Of a stretch of 64,000 nt of DNA, positions 10,621-23,600 are shown piece by piece (the first letter of the stretch is position 1; each line of letters starts with the position of its first letter). The position numbers were made by a program, and so were the translations under genes. The DNA is taken from contig JAJKFL010000007.1 of NCBI GenBank assembly GCA_021186555.1, forward strand, positions 5,031,249-5,095,248. Reading direction: 5' to 3'. The stretch comes from Reticulitermes speratus (Eukaryota; Arthropoda; Insecta; Blattodea; Rhinotermitidae). The notes under the pieces are model-generated. The model made no database searches. It had not been told where the DNA came from and was given only the letters and a program-made list of their open reading frames with translations.

Positions 10621-13600
10621 ATTTGGAGAGAGAAGTGATTGGATTTTCTGTTAGGTAAGGAATTCATAATAAATCATAATAATCTATTTGTTATATATAC
10701 ATATTTATTCCATTACATTGTCTTTAAAATATCCTTGCTGCTACAATTATATCATTGATATTTATGAAGTTGTCATCATAGTCATTTTATATTCCTGTGA
10801 CCACAGATTCTGCTTTACAGCAAGGGTAACACAAGTCACTGTATTTTATCAATCATCATTGTTACTGCCAAAAAGATTCCTGATGAGAATTCATAACCAT
10901 GTTTTAATTGGAAAACTGTGTTTTTAAATGAACACCACAAATGTTATTTGAGATGCATTAACGTTTTAAAATAAATGCTCATATGTTTTTTCATGGCTGT
11001 ATTGATATGCCCTGCTGAAAAAGAAATAAATGATACACCTTTCTCCTTTGAGACTTACATTAGTAACATACGAATGAAACCAGTCCACATAAAACATCAA
11101 TATAAACTTACAGAACATAACAGCATTGGTAATGGATATTTTACAGCACAACCTCTTCATGAATCTCATCAGCCTAACCTTGTTCACATCTTACTCAATA
11201 CTATTGCTCTAATTACCACATATATAAGTGTTAAATTATGTTGTACCCTTCAAAGTAAGGCCAAGGGATTCATTTATGTTGGAGACATGTTGATATTTAA
11301 TATGTATGAGTGTCTGTGTTGACACATTTTCTGGAACATCAGACTCTCCATAGCTTGTGTTCTGTACGAAAGAGACATACAAATTCAGTTCATAACTTCA
11401 TTTTTATTGGATTTTCATACTTTATGTAAGAAGTATAAGGAAGTTATTGTTTTTCTAACAAACCCTCTGCCTATACTGAGATATTCCATGATAGTTTTGA
11501 TGACTTTAAAGTCTATAGGTCTTCTGTTGCATTCCATACCAAACAGATTTCAGTTCTGTCTAATGTAACTATATATTGTAGTTTATTGTCTAGGTGTAAG
11601 TATTTACAATCATTCACACAGAATTAATGTAACATATTTTGAGTCTAGTGTTAAGTAAAATATTCATTTAATAAAAGACAAGAAGTTTTCTTATACCATC
11701 ACATTTTTAAACATTAAAAACTAAATGCTACAACCAAAACTAGACTGATAATACTGTAATATTTTATGATCGTAATCTCTTTTCAAATACCACTGAAGGT
11801 GATCCTAATCAGGGTCGATACATGTGGGGGTTAATTCTTTGCGAGTTATTGTAAATGCATAATAAACTTCATTCATAGCTGCATTAGATACCTGAAATAA
11901 TTGTATAGTTATGACTTGTTCCACATCCTGTAGGCATCTTGGCTAACTTTTGGATGCATAGAATATGCACAGAAGAATCACACATAAACACTTCCCTGAG
12001 AAAAATTCAGACCTCCATGATGCACAATGAGGCTATATAATTTGCATTTTTTTTTTTTTTGTTCTGCACTGAGCAATTTGCTTTTTCTCCTTTGATGTTT
12101 ATTGCAGATAAAACTGGCTATATTTCTTGGCCCTATGGAAGATAGTACCAGTTTATTCAAAAGGAATGCCTTAGTCCATTTGCTCATTACAGGCAATTTA
12201 GTGAGTACTTTAATACATGTTATGAAACAGTATTTGTAGTAATGTGGAAGTGGTCAAAGCATTAGTTTATTTTAATTACAGTAAGTAGTACCTGAGAGAA
12301 GTGGAAGTCATTGAAAAATTTAAGTTGTATTTTTAACGTTCAAAACAAACATACTACACTAATCACGATTAGTTCAGTACAGATTTAGTAACCATGAACA
12401 AAGTTATCCATTAAACGTAAGTAAAGACATGCCGTAAGTATCTGCACTGTTTTATATGACTGCTATGTAAGGCACTCAGCTTTGTCCTCTCATTTTTTTT
12501 TTTAATTTTTGTTCAGTTAGGCAGCCCATTAATTTTGGATTGAGGTTAGATGTACCACCTCTGAACAGAAATGTTAAACTATTCAGTGATTTTGAAGAAG
12601 CACATTTTTGAAGTTTACTGATAGAAATCTGGATTTTCATTTAATTGCACTATGCAATTTAGTTCGGGCCTATCATTAAGACTGCAATATGATATATGCA
12701 GTTAAAGATGGATTCATATACACAGTCGGTTTTGATAAACCATGCCATTTATTTCTTATGCATTACTGAACAGAATATTTGGGAATATCCTTTGAACTAA
12801 ACTGTTAAGGCCAGTTGCCTTGATAAAGTCTTCCCTCCAACTCAGAAGGCAAATGATTTTTATAAACACAACCTATTACTTTTCTGTTTAATGATTCATA
12901 CCGATAATACCATGCACAAACACAAAACAAATTAGTATTCATTGTTGGTAACCATATGTACCAAGTACTTTAGGGTGCAAATTTATGTTTCAGATTAAAG
13001 TTTGTGCATTCAGTGCACTGAAGCAAATATCTAAATATACAATACAAGAAACATGTAAAGCTATTTAAATATATGAAAAGTTACCGTCTTAGTTGATGCT
13101 GCTTGTCAATGGTTCTGTTGAGTTTTAAATAATTTTTTAATGTGCTTCATAAGAACAGGACAAAAGTAAACACCCTAAGAAACCAGAACACTAGTATTTA
13201 GTAGTCCTCCTATACACACATGAAGTGTCTGAGGAAATAACTATCACTGAAGCAAATCAAAGTATATGTCTTGGCTTAAGTTATGAACTTCCCTCATTCT
13301 CTAAACGTCAATACAACTGGTAAAGGTGTAAAATCTGAATTTAAAAGGCAAATGCAATTTGTATTATACTGTTCACAATATGCTTTCTGATGGTGTTCAT
13401 CGCTTATTTCAAATTTTAAAAAAAGTTAAAATGAAGAAAATGTATTTTAGTATCCCAAATTGGTCTGTTAGTGATAAAGCACCTGTGATTTTGTGATGAA
13501 ATGTGCATAAATCAAGAAATTTGTTATGTACGATTAACATTTAAATTGAGATAAGGAATTTGGAAAACAATATATTAATAGCCTCCCAGTTTTTGTATGA

Positions 13601-14213
13601 AGTTTGTGAAGAAAGTACGAAGTGCAATACAAGTGCGCCATATTAGAAATGTGATTTGTGTAATTTAAAAAGCTACAAAAAAACTTATCCATTTTCAGAA
13701 TGAGTTCTGTATCCTTACTCACACTCACTCATGCCATAAACAGACTTATATTTTATGTGGTCCTACTCCCGCGAAGGCCCTTGCCAAACTAATGTCTTGC
13801 TACTCATATGGGACACTAACTTCTTTATTATTTACTTCTGCAGTAACGGTTAAATAAATAATAACTATATGCCTTTCAAATTATGCAAGACAGTAAAGTC
13901 TATGATCTTCAATCTACTTCATCAAGGTACATGCAGGTATCTAAGCTGTGCCGGGGACATTGTACATAATTCTGATAGGATCCAGAAATACTATTCAAGA
14001 TGATGCTTCTGCTGTATTGTGAACATCATTTTAAAAATGGCAGGTTACAGCTTCTGGGTTACTATATGTACCATAAATGGCTAGTAAAACTTTTTAGTGA
14101 CATTTTGATCTGTGTTTTTATTATGTCAGAATGTTTTATTAATTCCCTTACTGAGTGTTTCCATGTCAACATTATTGAGACATCTTTGTATAATTACCTT
14201 GTCAGGCCCAAAT
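10621..14213. other. convergent intergenic DNA and lectin-receptor 3' UTR
   Basis: A/T-rich, with many hexamers usable as poly(A) signals on both strands. No gene or recognisable element was seen. Confidence 0.6.
14117..14122 (-). terminator. candidate poly(A) signal for the lectin receptor
   Basis: TTTATT on the + strand reads AATAAA on the - strand, about 90 nt after the stop codon. The downstream DNA is A/T-rich with further copies, so the used site may be kilobases away. Confidence 0.3.
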
Positions 14214-14649
14214 TCAATACCTACTACTCTTCCGTCCCTGTTGCCTCCAGTCCCCTGCAGTCTCCTTTGGCATGGCACCAGTGCCATGATGGTGGTGATG
14301 ATGGTGGTGCCTCTTTTTCTCAGCAGCAGCTACAGCTGAGGGTTTGGGCATATACATGGCGGCTGTAGTGTCATTGACAACCAGTTCACTCCCATCACGC
14401 TCTGTGCCTCCAACATTGCGGTAGCCTCCACTGACCGGTTCATCCAGTGTTTCCTTACGCCTAAGTGGCGAGTGGTTTGAGCCTTTGGTCTTGTTTCCAG
14501 CTGCTGCTGATTCATGTTGCAGGTTCTCCCAGGCTTGACGGTAGTAACGGTTGAGTCCTCCTCTACTCTCTGAGCCTGATGAGTCAAATGATGCTACCGT
14601 GTTACAGTCTGGCGAAGCACGATGGCGGTAGTGTTTAGTGCTGTGGTTC
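14214..14649 (-). CDS. lectin receptor exon J: cytoplasmic tail and stop
   Basis: The acceptor is tttatgagcag, 8.4 kb downstream of the helix exon. The 144 residues start NHSTKHYRHRASPDCNTVAS and include GLNRYYRQAWENLQHE, RRKETLDEPVSGGYRN and SELVVNDTTA. They then run into a lysine/arginine patch with eight consecutive histidines and end SSRY with TGA at 14216-14214. The tail is basic and low in hydrophobicity. I know no catalytic domain here. Confidence 0.92.
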
Positions 14650-17600
14650 CTGCTCATAAAGGACATGATTATAAAGTACATGTTACAAATCACTGAACTT
14701 GTATAAGTGTATCAATTTAACACTGTTCAGTACATATGAACACATCTTCAGTGACACAGTATGTGTTAATTTTGTCCAGCTATAACACACCTACTATAAT
14801 TGGGGCTCTTACTTCTGAATTCTCAGAAAATTAGTTTTGTGAAAACTAAATCTTCTTCAATTCTTTCTTGTCAACTGGAATAAAACTTAGTGTATGTAAC
14901 TGAAGACGCTTAAATTTATTATTCAGAAATTATTAATATTGTGCAACTATGACTTGTCTTTTTAAATACATTGTGTACAATATATTAGTAAAACTTTTCT
15001 GAGTAGGGGTTTATTCTTTTCACAGTGCTTCAGTGCAGAACTTAAGCACAGCCAGACGATTTTCACTGTATCATCAGTAGAAATCAGGAATGTGCAGTTG
15101 TACACAAATGCCAATTCTGGACACACGTGCCTTAGGCCCTTACAGAAGTGGGTACCTCAATTATTTACTGATCAACAAAGAATCCATTCTTACAAGATAG
15201 TTAAATAAACAAGATAAAACAAAACATAACCTTTTAAGATTACCATTATGGCGCCGTATAGTACGGTACATTTACCAGACTGCAATGTGCCACATCCCAG
15301 AATACATAATCTTCATATTCACTGCTGTGACAACCTCACATCTCTGAACACAATATATCTATTTATGCAAAAACAAATGTAACATTAATATAGGTGTACA
15401 CAGTGATAAGTGATTTTATTATAATATTGTCATCTTTCCATAGTATTTAATTCCCTGTACACATATTGCACATGCCAACTGTGTATTCTATAAACAAAAA
15501 TTCTGATATCAACACAACATTAAAAATTACTATGCTTATGATGAATCAAATGTTTGGTCCCAGTGATCAACAGACCATGGTCTACAGACCCCCATGTTAG
15601 TCACAAAACATTTTTGCGAAACCCCAAAGATTCTGTACCACAGTCAGCCATTACAAATTGCAGAAGAAGTATGTGAAGCAGGCATGCTCAACTTGTTGTT
15701 CTCACTGTGACCTAAACATGGCTGGCAGGTGTGACGCATACAGCAAAGTGAATCTGACTGCAAGTTCTTTCACTGTGCCTGCCAGCTAACCTCTCTCTCA
15801 TACCCCTACATCCTAACAGTCTATACCTAGCTACCTGCATGCACACACTGGCAGGTGCCCATGTCCACACCTGTATTTCAAGAGCTCAACATGCGTGGTG
15901 TCATGTAAATGAGACTGATTAATTCTGCAAGCAGGATAATGTTACAAATGAAAACTGAAGTGTTTTAACTGCACAAACTCACATTGCATTATGATAATTA
16001 TAAAGCACATGTATACACTTATTAGAGATAAATGTGATCAGGACTGAAGTCCTAAATGAATAGGAATACCAAGCTGCTTCAAATTATTTTTCAAGTGTCC
16101 AGACTTGAAGTCCAGGTACTTTCAATCTTTCAGGAGTTTCCTGTAGAATCAAGATGTTAATGTGATATGGCTTTCTTGAAATGAAATTCTCATTTAAATC
16201 CCATTAATAAATACTGAAAAATACAGTTTCACAGCAAGTGACTCCATAAACCACGTGGGTTAGCCCTGTTGCCTCCTGAAAATTTTACTTTGTTGTAAAT
16301 TTTACATTTTTAATTCTATTCAAGTAGTTGAGTTATCATGAAATTCTTGAAAAGTCAGATAATGTAGCTACAAGACTCAAAATACAAAACAAATTACAAT
16401 TTGAAGTGCAAAATTTTAAGCAGTACAAAATTTTGTACTTCAAATTAGAATCTCACCTAACCTTCACCAAGCAGAATTTATGAAGATCATTACGTGAATT
16501 ATGTACAAATTTTGATGTTGGGCTGAAGTCAATACCCTATTTCAGTGCGACAAAATTCGATAAAAATCCCAATGCAACACAACCTTTACATAAGCCAGTA
16601 ACTGTATACTTTTATCAGCATTTTATTCATTCCCATTCTACTTGTGTAAGGAAGAAGTATCTTCTTAATTCATGTTATCAGATTGCTGTAAATAATGTTA
16701 TATGCTCCTATCTAATTTGACAGAACTATAACCCATGTTCAAGATTATTCTTTTGAGGTTTTATAGGTGACAAAACACTACCTGGGGCAAACCTAAGCAC
16801 TTCTGTACACGTGGAACAACAGAAATTCCAGCACCCAACGTTGTTGCAGATGAGGTCAGTGACAAAATGAATGCTTGGATCAAATATAGGCCCACTACTT
16901 TACTTCCGTGGGAACAGCCGTATAGGCAGCCAACTCATTAGTTGATAGGGAGACTTCAAAGCTGAATTCGAATATTATTGTCACAGAATGATGTTAAAGT
17001 CATGACCTGTACCATGCATGTGAAAGCAATCTATTTTTATGTTATAACTATTCCAGTAGCTATTTAAATGAAAGGCAATTATTATCTTCAAGTAATTTGT
17101 ATGCATATTATAGCAGATACATGCAACAGTGGTGCAAGAACAGTTTATAAGAAGACAAACACAAGACAGAGAAAAGAAGAAGAATATTTTTGCCAACCTG
17201 CTGTTGGAATACTTCATCTGCAATCCATTTAATAAAGGTAGTGGGGATTTGACTTCCTGAAAAGCATCAATTGAAGAGAATTAGTGAAATGTTTCTAAAA
17301 ATGAAGTATGCTGGTGTTGGAGATAATAAAATGGTAGAAGAAAGAGTACCATCATACATACTAAGAGGCATTTCAAATACTGGTTGTTACACAGACATCG
17401 TTTTAAACAAAATTTTTATTTTGGTAGCAGAAAAGAGTAGCCACCCATGATGACTGTTTGATTAAATTTAGAAGAACTGTGCCTTTGTGCAAAACGAATC
17501 TAATACTGGTGCATGTCGGTGCTGCATCAGTACCGTACCTTGTTGGACCTAGAGTGGGTTTGAGAAATAGCCAGCTGTGGTTCGGTTTCGATAGGCAGCA

Positions 17601-20600
17601 CCGCGAGAGAATTCTCGCCTCCCCACTTGCTGATCAGGGAAAGGCAGAGCCAGAAGCGTATACCAGCGTGACGGCATGGTTCGTGCAGGGGGAAGCTTGC
17701 GTTTCTTCCCACTAAAACAGCAAGGGGAGGGACAGAAAATCCTGGGTTAGTGATATATCAGTGTTAGCAGGATTAGGAATAAAATTACTAGGACAAGAAG
17801 GCTCCACACAATGTAAACATGTTACATGATCATGCAGGCTTGGACAGACAGTACTTTGCTTGGATAGACAGTACTGAAGAAGACTCATACTAAATTCCCA
17901 ACTAACTGTTATATTTACAAAGTATAAATTCTGCTCTTCTTTTATAACAGTGTAAGTCAAAAGATGAGTTCAACTAGTTGATTTCTGCCATATCTCAGTG
18001 ATTCAAACAGCTGAGTGGAATAAACTATGAATACGTATGTCTTTCTGATTTATTTACCTAAGCAGTGAATACATAACTTACTTTATGAAAGGAAGGAAAA
18101 GTTATGACTGGATGGAGACAGGCAGATACTGCAATATGGATTAATCATGCTTCAGAGTCCAGCAAGAACTCCTAGAAACTATTGACAGTTAATTTAAGTT
18201 TATTATAACATCTGTTTTAATTAGCATCTCATGGTACAACTTCATATGAAGATACATGATAGAAAAAGGACTCCAAAAGGCACCTAAGAAATATGAAGGC
18301 AGATATATTGGTACACCATGCTGAAAGAACATTAGCATACTCTAAAACCTAATAACATTACTGGCAAGCAGTTTCCTCTAAAAGTGTTGTTCTGTGCTGT
18401 CACACATTTGATTGTGATATCTCTTATGTCTGACAATATGCCAAGTCTCATTGGCTGATGGAGAGTTAAATTAAAAATTCTCTCCAACAAAATATAGTGC
18501 ACTGACAGAAACAGAATTGAAGGCCTGATGAACTGTTTAAAGTGATCAGTAACAAGCGTCTCCTTAATCTGGATATATCAACATTTGCACAACTTGGATC
18601 TGTTGCAATTGACAATTTGAAGGCATGATTCACACGTGACACACTTCAAGAACTATGTGCACTGATCCTATACTCACATGGATTTATACAGGACCAACAA
18701 GATTAAAAGTTTTGTTCATATTTTTGGAGGTAGAAATGTCCTGTGCCATCTTATGAAGAGTCAGTCACTGCCACAATCTGTCTCATATTCAAAGAAATTC
18801 CCTTCCACAAAAAGATACATAAATGAGGATTTCACTCATTTTCCAAACGCATTTTACGAAAATCTGAAGAGAATGCTTCAGAATGACGAATCTACCAAAA
18901 CAGGCCTGCGTGACAAACATGAAACAGCAACCAGAAAGAATGAAGACATATTTAACATGTAGCTAGGCACAAGAAAGAATTTTTCAAATAACTGACAGAA
19001 TGAAAGGAAGATGATATGCATATTCCAAGAACATCTGAGGGAAATTAAAATCTGAACAAATTGTTTCTACTGAAAAAGTACTTTCCTTGAATGTGAAAGA
19101 GGCTTTCATAGATGAATTATATTGTAACAGATTCAAGATCATTTCTGTTGACATCACACTGACACTCATGTTCATAGAGATCATTAGGCCTCCTCAAATT
19201 CAATTAAATCCCAAAAAATACATGTAATACTTATAGCTCTGTGGGCAACACACTGTAACATGCAGCAATATAAAACAGCAAAACCAAATGACTTAACCTG
19301 TTGAAGGAACTGGTCAATTATGTCAAATGCACGATCATATTGTGTTATACTGATATTTGTTGTTCACATTTATGTAAAGGATTACTTGAAGTGATGAATC
19401 TAGAGTAAAGACACAGCCATGCTGATGGGTGTCATCAACATTGTTCTTCTCAGTATATTAAAATGATGTTTTTGTCAAAGAACTGAGGAGCATCTCCTTT
19501 TCTTAAACACATATAATACAAGATGCCTTTCTTTCTATGAGCCAAGCAATAAATTTTGTACAGCTTAAATAACTGAGATTTATAACGGATCCTACTTACT
19601 AACTTCCACTAGATACGTGGATTATTTAAAGAACCTTGCAAGTAGATTTGGATTAATAATTCTGTCCCTATGTTCCTTTCTATCCTTTTGTCATTTTTCC
19701 AACCTTGTTTCCATATATCACTTCTCCTTCTTATTCCAGTCCTAGCCAGGGCCGCACACATTTGTGGTAAGGATTTTCAGGCCTTTAATGGCCATTCCAG
19801 GCACATACAGAGACAGTAACAGTACCTGAAATTAGGCTATGACTGCTTCCTCTTTTCTAATCATAATTCTCACCCATGCATTCACCATTAATATCAACTG
19901 TTAGTATTTTTTTAAAAAAAGAATCAACTGTTCTTTCTGCTATTTGTGGCCTGTGTTGGAAAAAAAACAGTTTTGTGCAGAGCCATATAAACATTTTAAT
20001 CAGCAATCAGTTACAGTAATAAATTTTAGTGCCTATTTAGCCTCTCTGCCCAAATACTATAAAGATTTAACAAAGTTTTATATATATATGGGTTACAGTT
20101 GATAAAGAAGAGAATAGTATAAAAATTACTTCAGAAAGCTACTAGAAATTCAAGTCAGTGAAACTAGAGAGTTATGGGGTCTGTGAATCCATAGACTGAA
20201 ATGTATGGTGCTGAGTCACTACTCTAAGAATCAAGTTTTTATAGACTCATAAATTGTATTAAAAAAATGAAACATCCACTATCTCTAAATATCAGTTACA
20301 TATCACAAAAACTAAACCAATGGAATCAAGATTTGGCATTATATTCATGCCTTAATAGTTTGGGGAATGACTATCATAGCTATTTACATTAAGGTATATC
20401 CAACTCTCTACAGGTAGCAATTTTCAGTGATTACGTTTATCCCCATATACAAACGCATCTACGTAAATGTTCTTCAGGAAAGTCAGTTTCATTGACGACT
20501 TGAAACATTGGTCATCAATATTATAAGCTCTGAAAAGTTAGTGAATAGGGATATCTGCATGAAGTTTTAATGTATTTTTCCTTCACACATGTACTGAAAA

Positions 20601-23600
20601 TAAGTTTTATAAACCATGTTACTAACAGTGGGCAAGAAACCAATGTTCATAATAGTAAATTATATTTAAAAATATCACCATCAAAGTCATGGAATATGGA
20701 GAGTTTCCAAAACACAAGGAAAATTGCATGATTAACAGAAGAAATTGCTAACTGGGCATTATAATTGTGTTATATAATATAAAAAGGCCCCTTGGCTGCA
20801 CAGTATTCCAGCTGTATTGACAGATCTACTATGCATTTCTCCAGCCACTACTTCAGTCATTATAACACTAACAAACATAATAAACACTCGCTATGTTAAA
20901 AGTTCCTTAATGGTACCAGATTTTAAGTAAGGAAGGTACTACTGTGATTCTATATGGCTTAAGCCAGTATTGCGTCATTTCTGCCAAATGCAAATTTACA
21001 TTTTGGCATTTTGAAAATGTGAAAATTATACTGGTAGTAATTACAGAACTGTGTTTCTTGAGTTGTCAGGTGCAGTATTGATGATGTACCTGCCCTTTCT
21101 GTCACAAAATACACAAAATACATCTGCAAGCTTCATTTGAGAAGAACTATACAGTAAGTTCTGTTATTACATGTATTTTGTTAATGCGAATTGGCAACAA
21201 CACAATTGATAAATAAATTAATGCAGCAAATTTTGAATACACGGGTTAGCCATCATGTAAATTCAGTAACAAGTCTGAAGGTATAAGGCAAGATGATGGA
21301 AACAATTTTTTGATCTGACCCTATTTTTATTATGTGAATTTTTATAATACGATGTCTCACAAGAATGCAAAAATCAAATTACAGCAGAACTGCCTGTGCA
21401 GCAAAAAAAATAACTGACAAAGAAAAAGGGTACTGGGGTTTCATGTATTAATTATGCCATATGGGTTCCTGTGAAAAGACAGTGACATAAACTGTCATTT
21501 GTTTCAGATTTATTGTTCCTAAAACTTCTCAGACACAGAAAGCCTCAATTTAGGAAAATACAAAAATGTTGATTCATACGAGAAGTGTGCATTGAAAGAA
21601 AATTTAAATTAGCTATGTGTAAATCCAGTTTACTTACCGGTTTTAAAACAATATGGCAGGGAATTTATATGTACAGTGTTATGATATAAGAGTTCTCCTA
21701 TACAGTCCAAGTAATATAAACAGAAACAGAGCTTCTGGGTGCATTCTTAGACGTTCACAGGTAACATTCCACACAAAGCCACTCAAACCCCCTGAAGCTT
21801 TAACACTTTCTGTATAAGAATAAATGATTTACTATAATTACAGCTTTCATCTCACTGATCTGGATTTCTTGACCATTCTGTACAGGGTTATTGAGAGGAT
21901 TTACAGAATTTTGGAGGAGAGGGATACTGAAAGAAAGGTAAATGTGGAATGAATTTACACATATCCTATATTTTGTGGCTGCAGAATGATATAATGGTTC
22001 TTCAGAGGTTGCTGCGGACTTGGAACATACAACACTGAACAGTACTCTGTCATCACAGTAGAGTAGTATCTGCTGAGACATGACTAAGATGTGTCAATTT
22101 TCTTCAATATCAAAGGTACTGAAAGTGATTGGAAGATTGATGGAATGATATTTCATTTATAGACATTACACAACAAACAAACGTTGAAAACTGTCAGGTA
22201 AGATAAAAGGATGATTTTTACAGTGACTTTGGAATGCTAGTGGAGAAAACTGCCATAGCCTCTTCAAAGTTACTGTCATGTGAAGGATACAGAAACCATG
22301 CAAAAACTACAGAGTACCTAAGCAAGGTATATGTTACAGTCCTTGCTCTATCTAGCAGATCATCATTTCTGGAATTTTAGTGGTTGATGCTTTAATATGA
22401 TATGAGATGGGGGTATAATGAAAAGATACATAAGTGAGAATACAGACAAAATGAGAATCTGTTTGTCTCTCAAGTTCAAGAACTGTGTCAGTGTACCTCA
22501 CATCACCATGCAGGCCTAATTCATGATGGATGGAGTGATGAATGGATGAGGCAAATGAACGTGAGGATGGTCAAAATCACCATCTTAAAATAAATGAGCC
22601 GAGTAGTAAATATTTTAGAAGAACTCTTAATTCTTAAATATTGGATTTGGAAAAATAATATTCTCTCATGCAAGCACAAATCTGTTAACAGCATGGGAAA
22701 TTGACAACAGGGTGGCTAAAATATCTGTTAGTGGCAAAAATAACCTGTTATCTTTTCTCAGGAACTGGACAGAGACAATTCAGTTTGTAAAAGAGTTTGA
22801 ACAAATCTGTTTATACAAGTCACAAAATGATTCCACACGTGTTTTTAAGACCAAGTTTCTTGCCTTCCAACCCCTGCTTTCTAATTGTCTGATGCAGTAA
22901 ACAGCATTCATTAATGAAATCCTACACAAACCTGCTTAATTTTAAATGAATGGACTGTGTTATAAGGCACAACAGTAGGTCCATGCTTATTTTGATAACA
23001 AAGAAGTGATGTTTTACCTTCGTATTAAGATGACTATGGTGGTGATGACAGCTGCTAGGAACACGAAGCCACCGAACACCCCCAAAGCTATTATGGCTCC
23101 TGCATGACAGTAATTCGTTGTATAGTACTAAAAACACTGTTATTGGTTAAAATGAAAGAGACTAAATTAGTACATACATTTTAATGGAAGGAATTTTTGT
23201 AATATCTCTACTTCCATGACATGGGAACTCAATGTTAGTGCATTTTCTTTAACAGAATGCTTGAGTGATTTAACACTCCCAGAGGACTGACAAATTATGT
23301 TCCCTTGTGAACAACAGAGCTTATCTCTACCGAAACTTGCTCATTATAACTAATTTTTTTTTCATTTTATGCTTGTGTTAACACTGACATATAATACATT
23401 TGCCCAAAAGGTTCCGTTTACTAGTGCTTAAACGTTTTGAAGATACATTTGTGGAAGTATATCTTGATTCTTACACTCTTGTGCAAAGCATGAATAGCAC
23501 ATTTGTTGTTTGTTCACATGTATGTGTATGACTAAAGCATCCCCAAAAGATGTGATTCATACTTCACGTTTGCACCAGTCTGAGTAGCACAACATGCGTT

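Larger units (their letters stand above)
14650..23017 (-). other. 8.4-kb intron before the tail exon
   Basis: Mostly A/T-rich unique-looking DNA. I see the inverted repeat at 16398-16446, a possible hAT end near 15545-15660 and a G/C-richer patch at 17500-17720 without recognisable coding content. No extra exon of the lectin gene was recognised. Confidence 0.6.

Noticed and set aside
17458..17715. A G/C-richer 85-codon + strand frame in the long intron.
   Set aside because: No recognisable protein family and no splice-supported neighbours; may be a repeat fragment.
18678..18962. A 94-codon + strand frame in the long intron.
   Set aside because: No family recognised, and it lies antisense in an A/T-rich intron; no flanking coding evidence.
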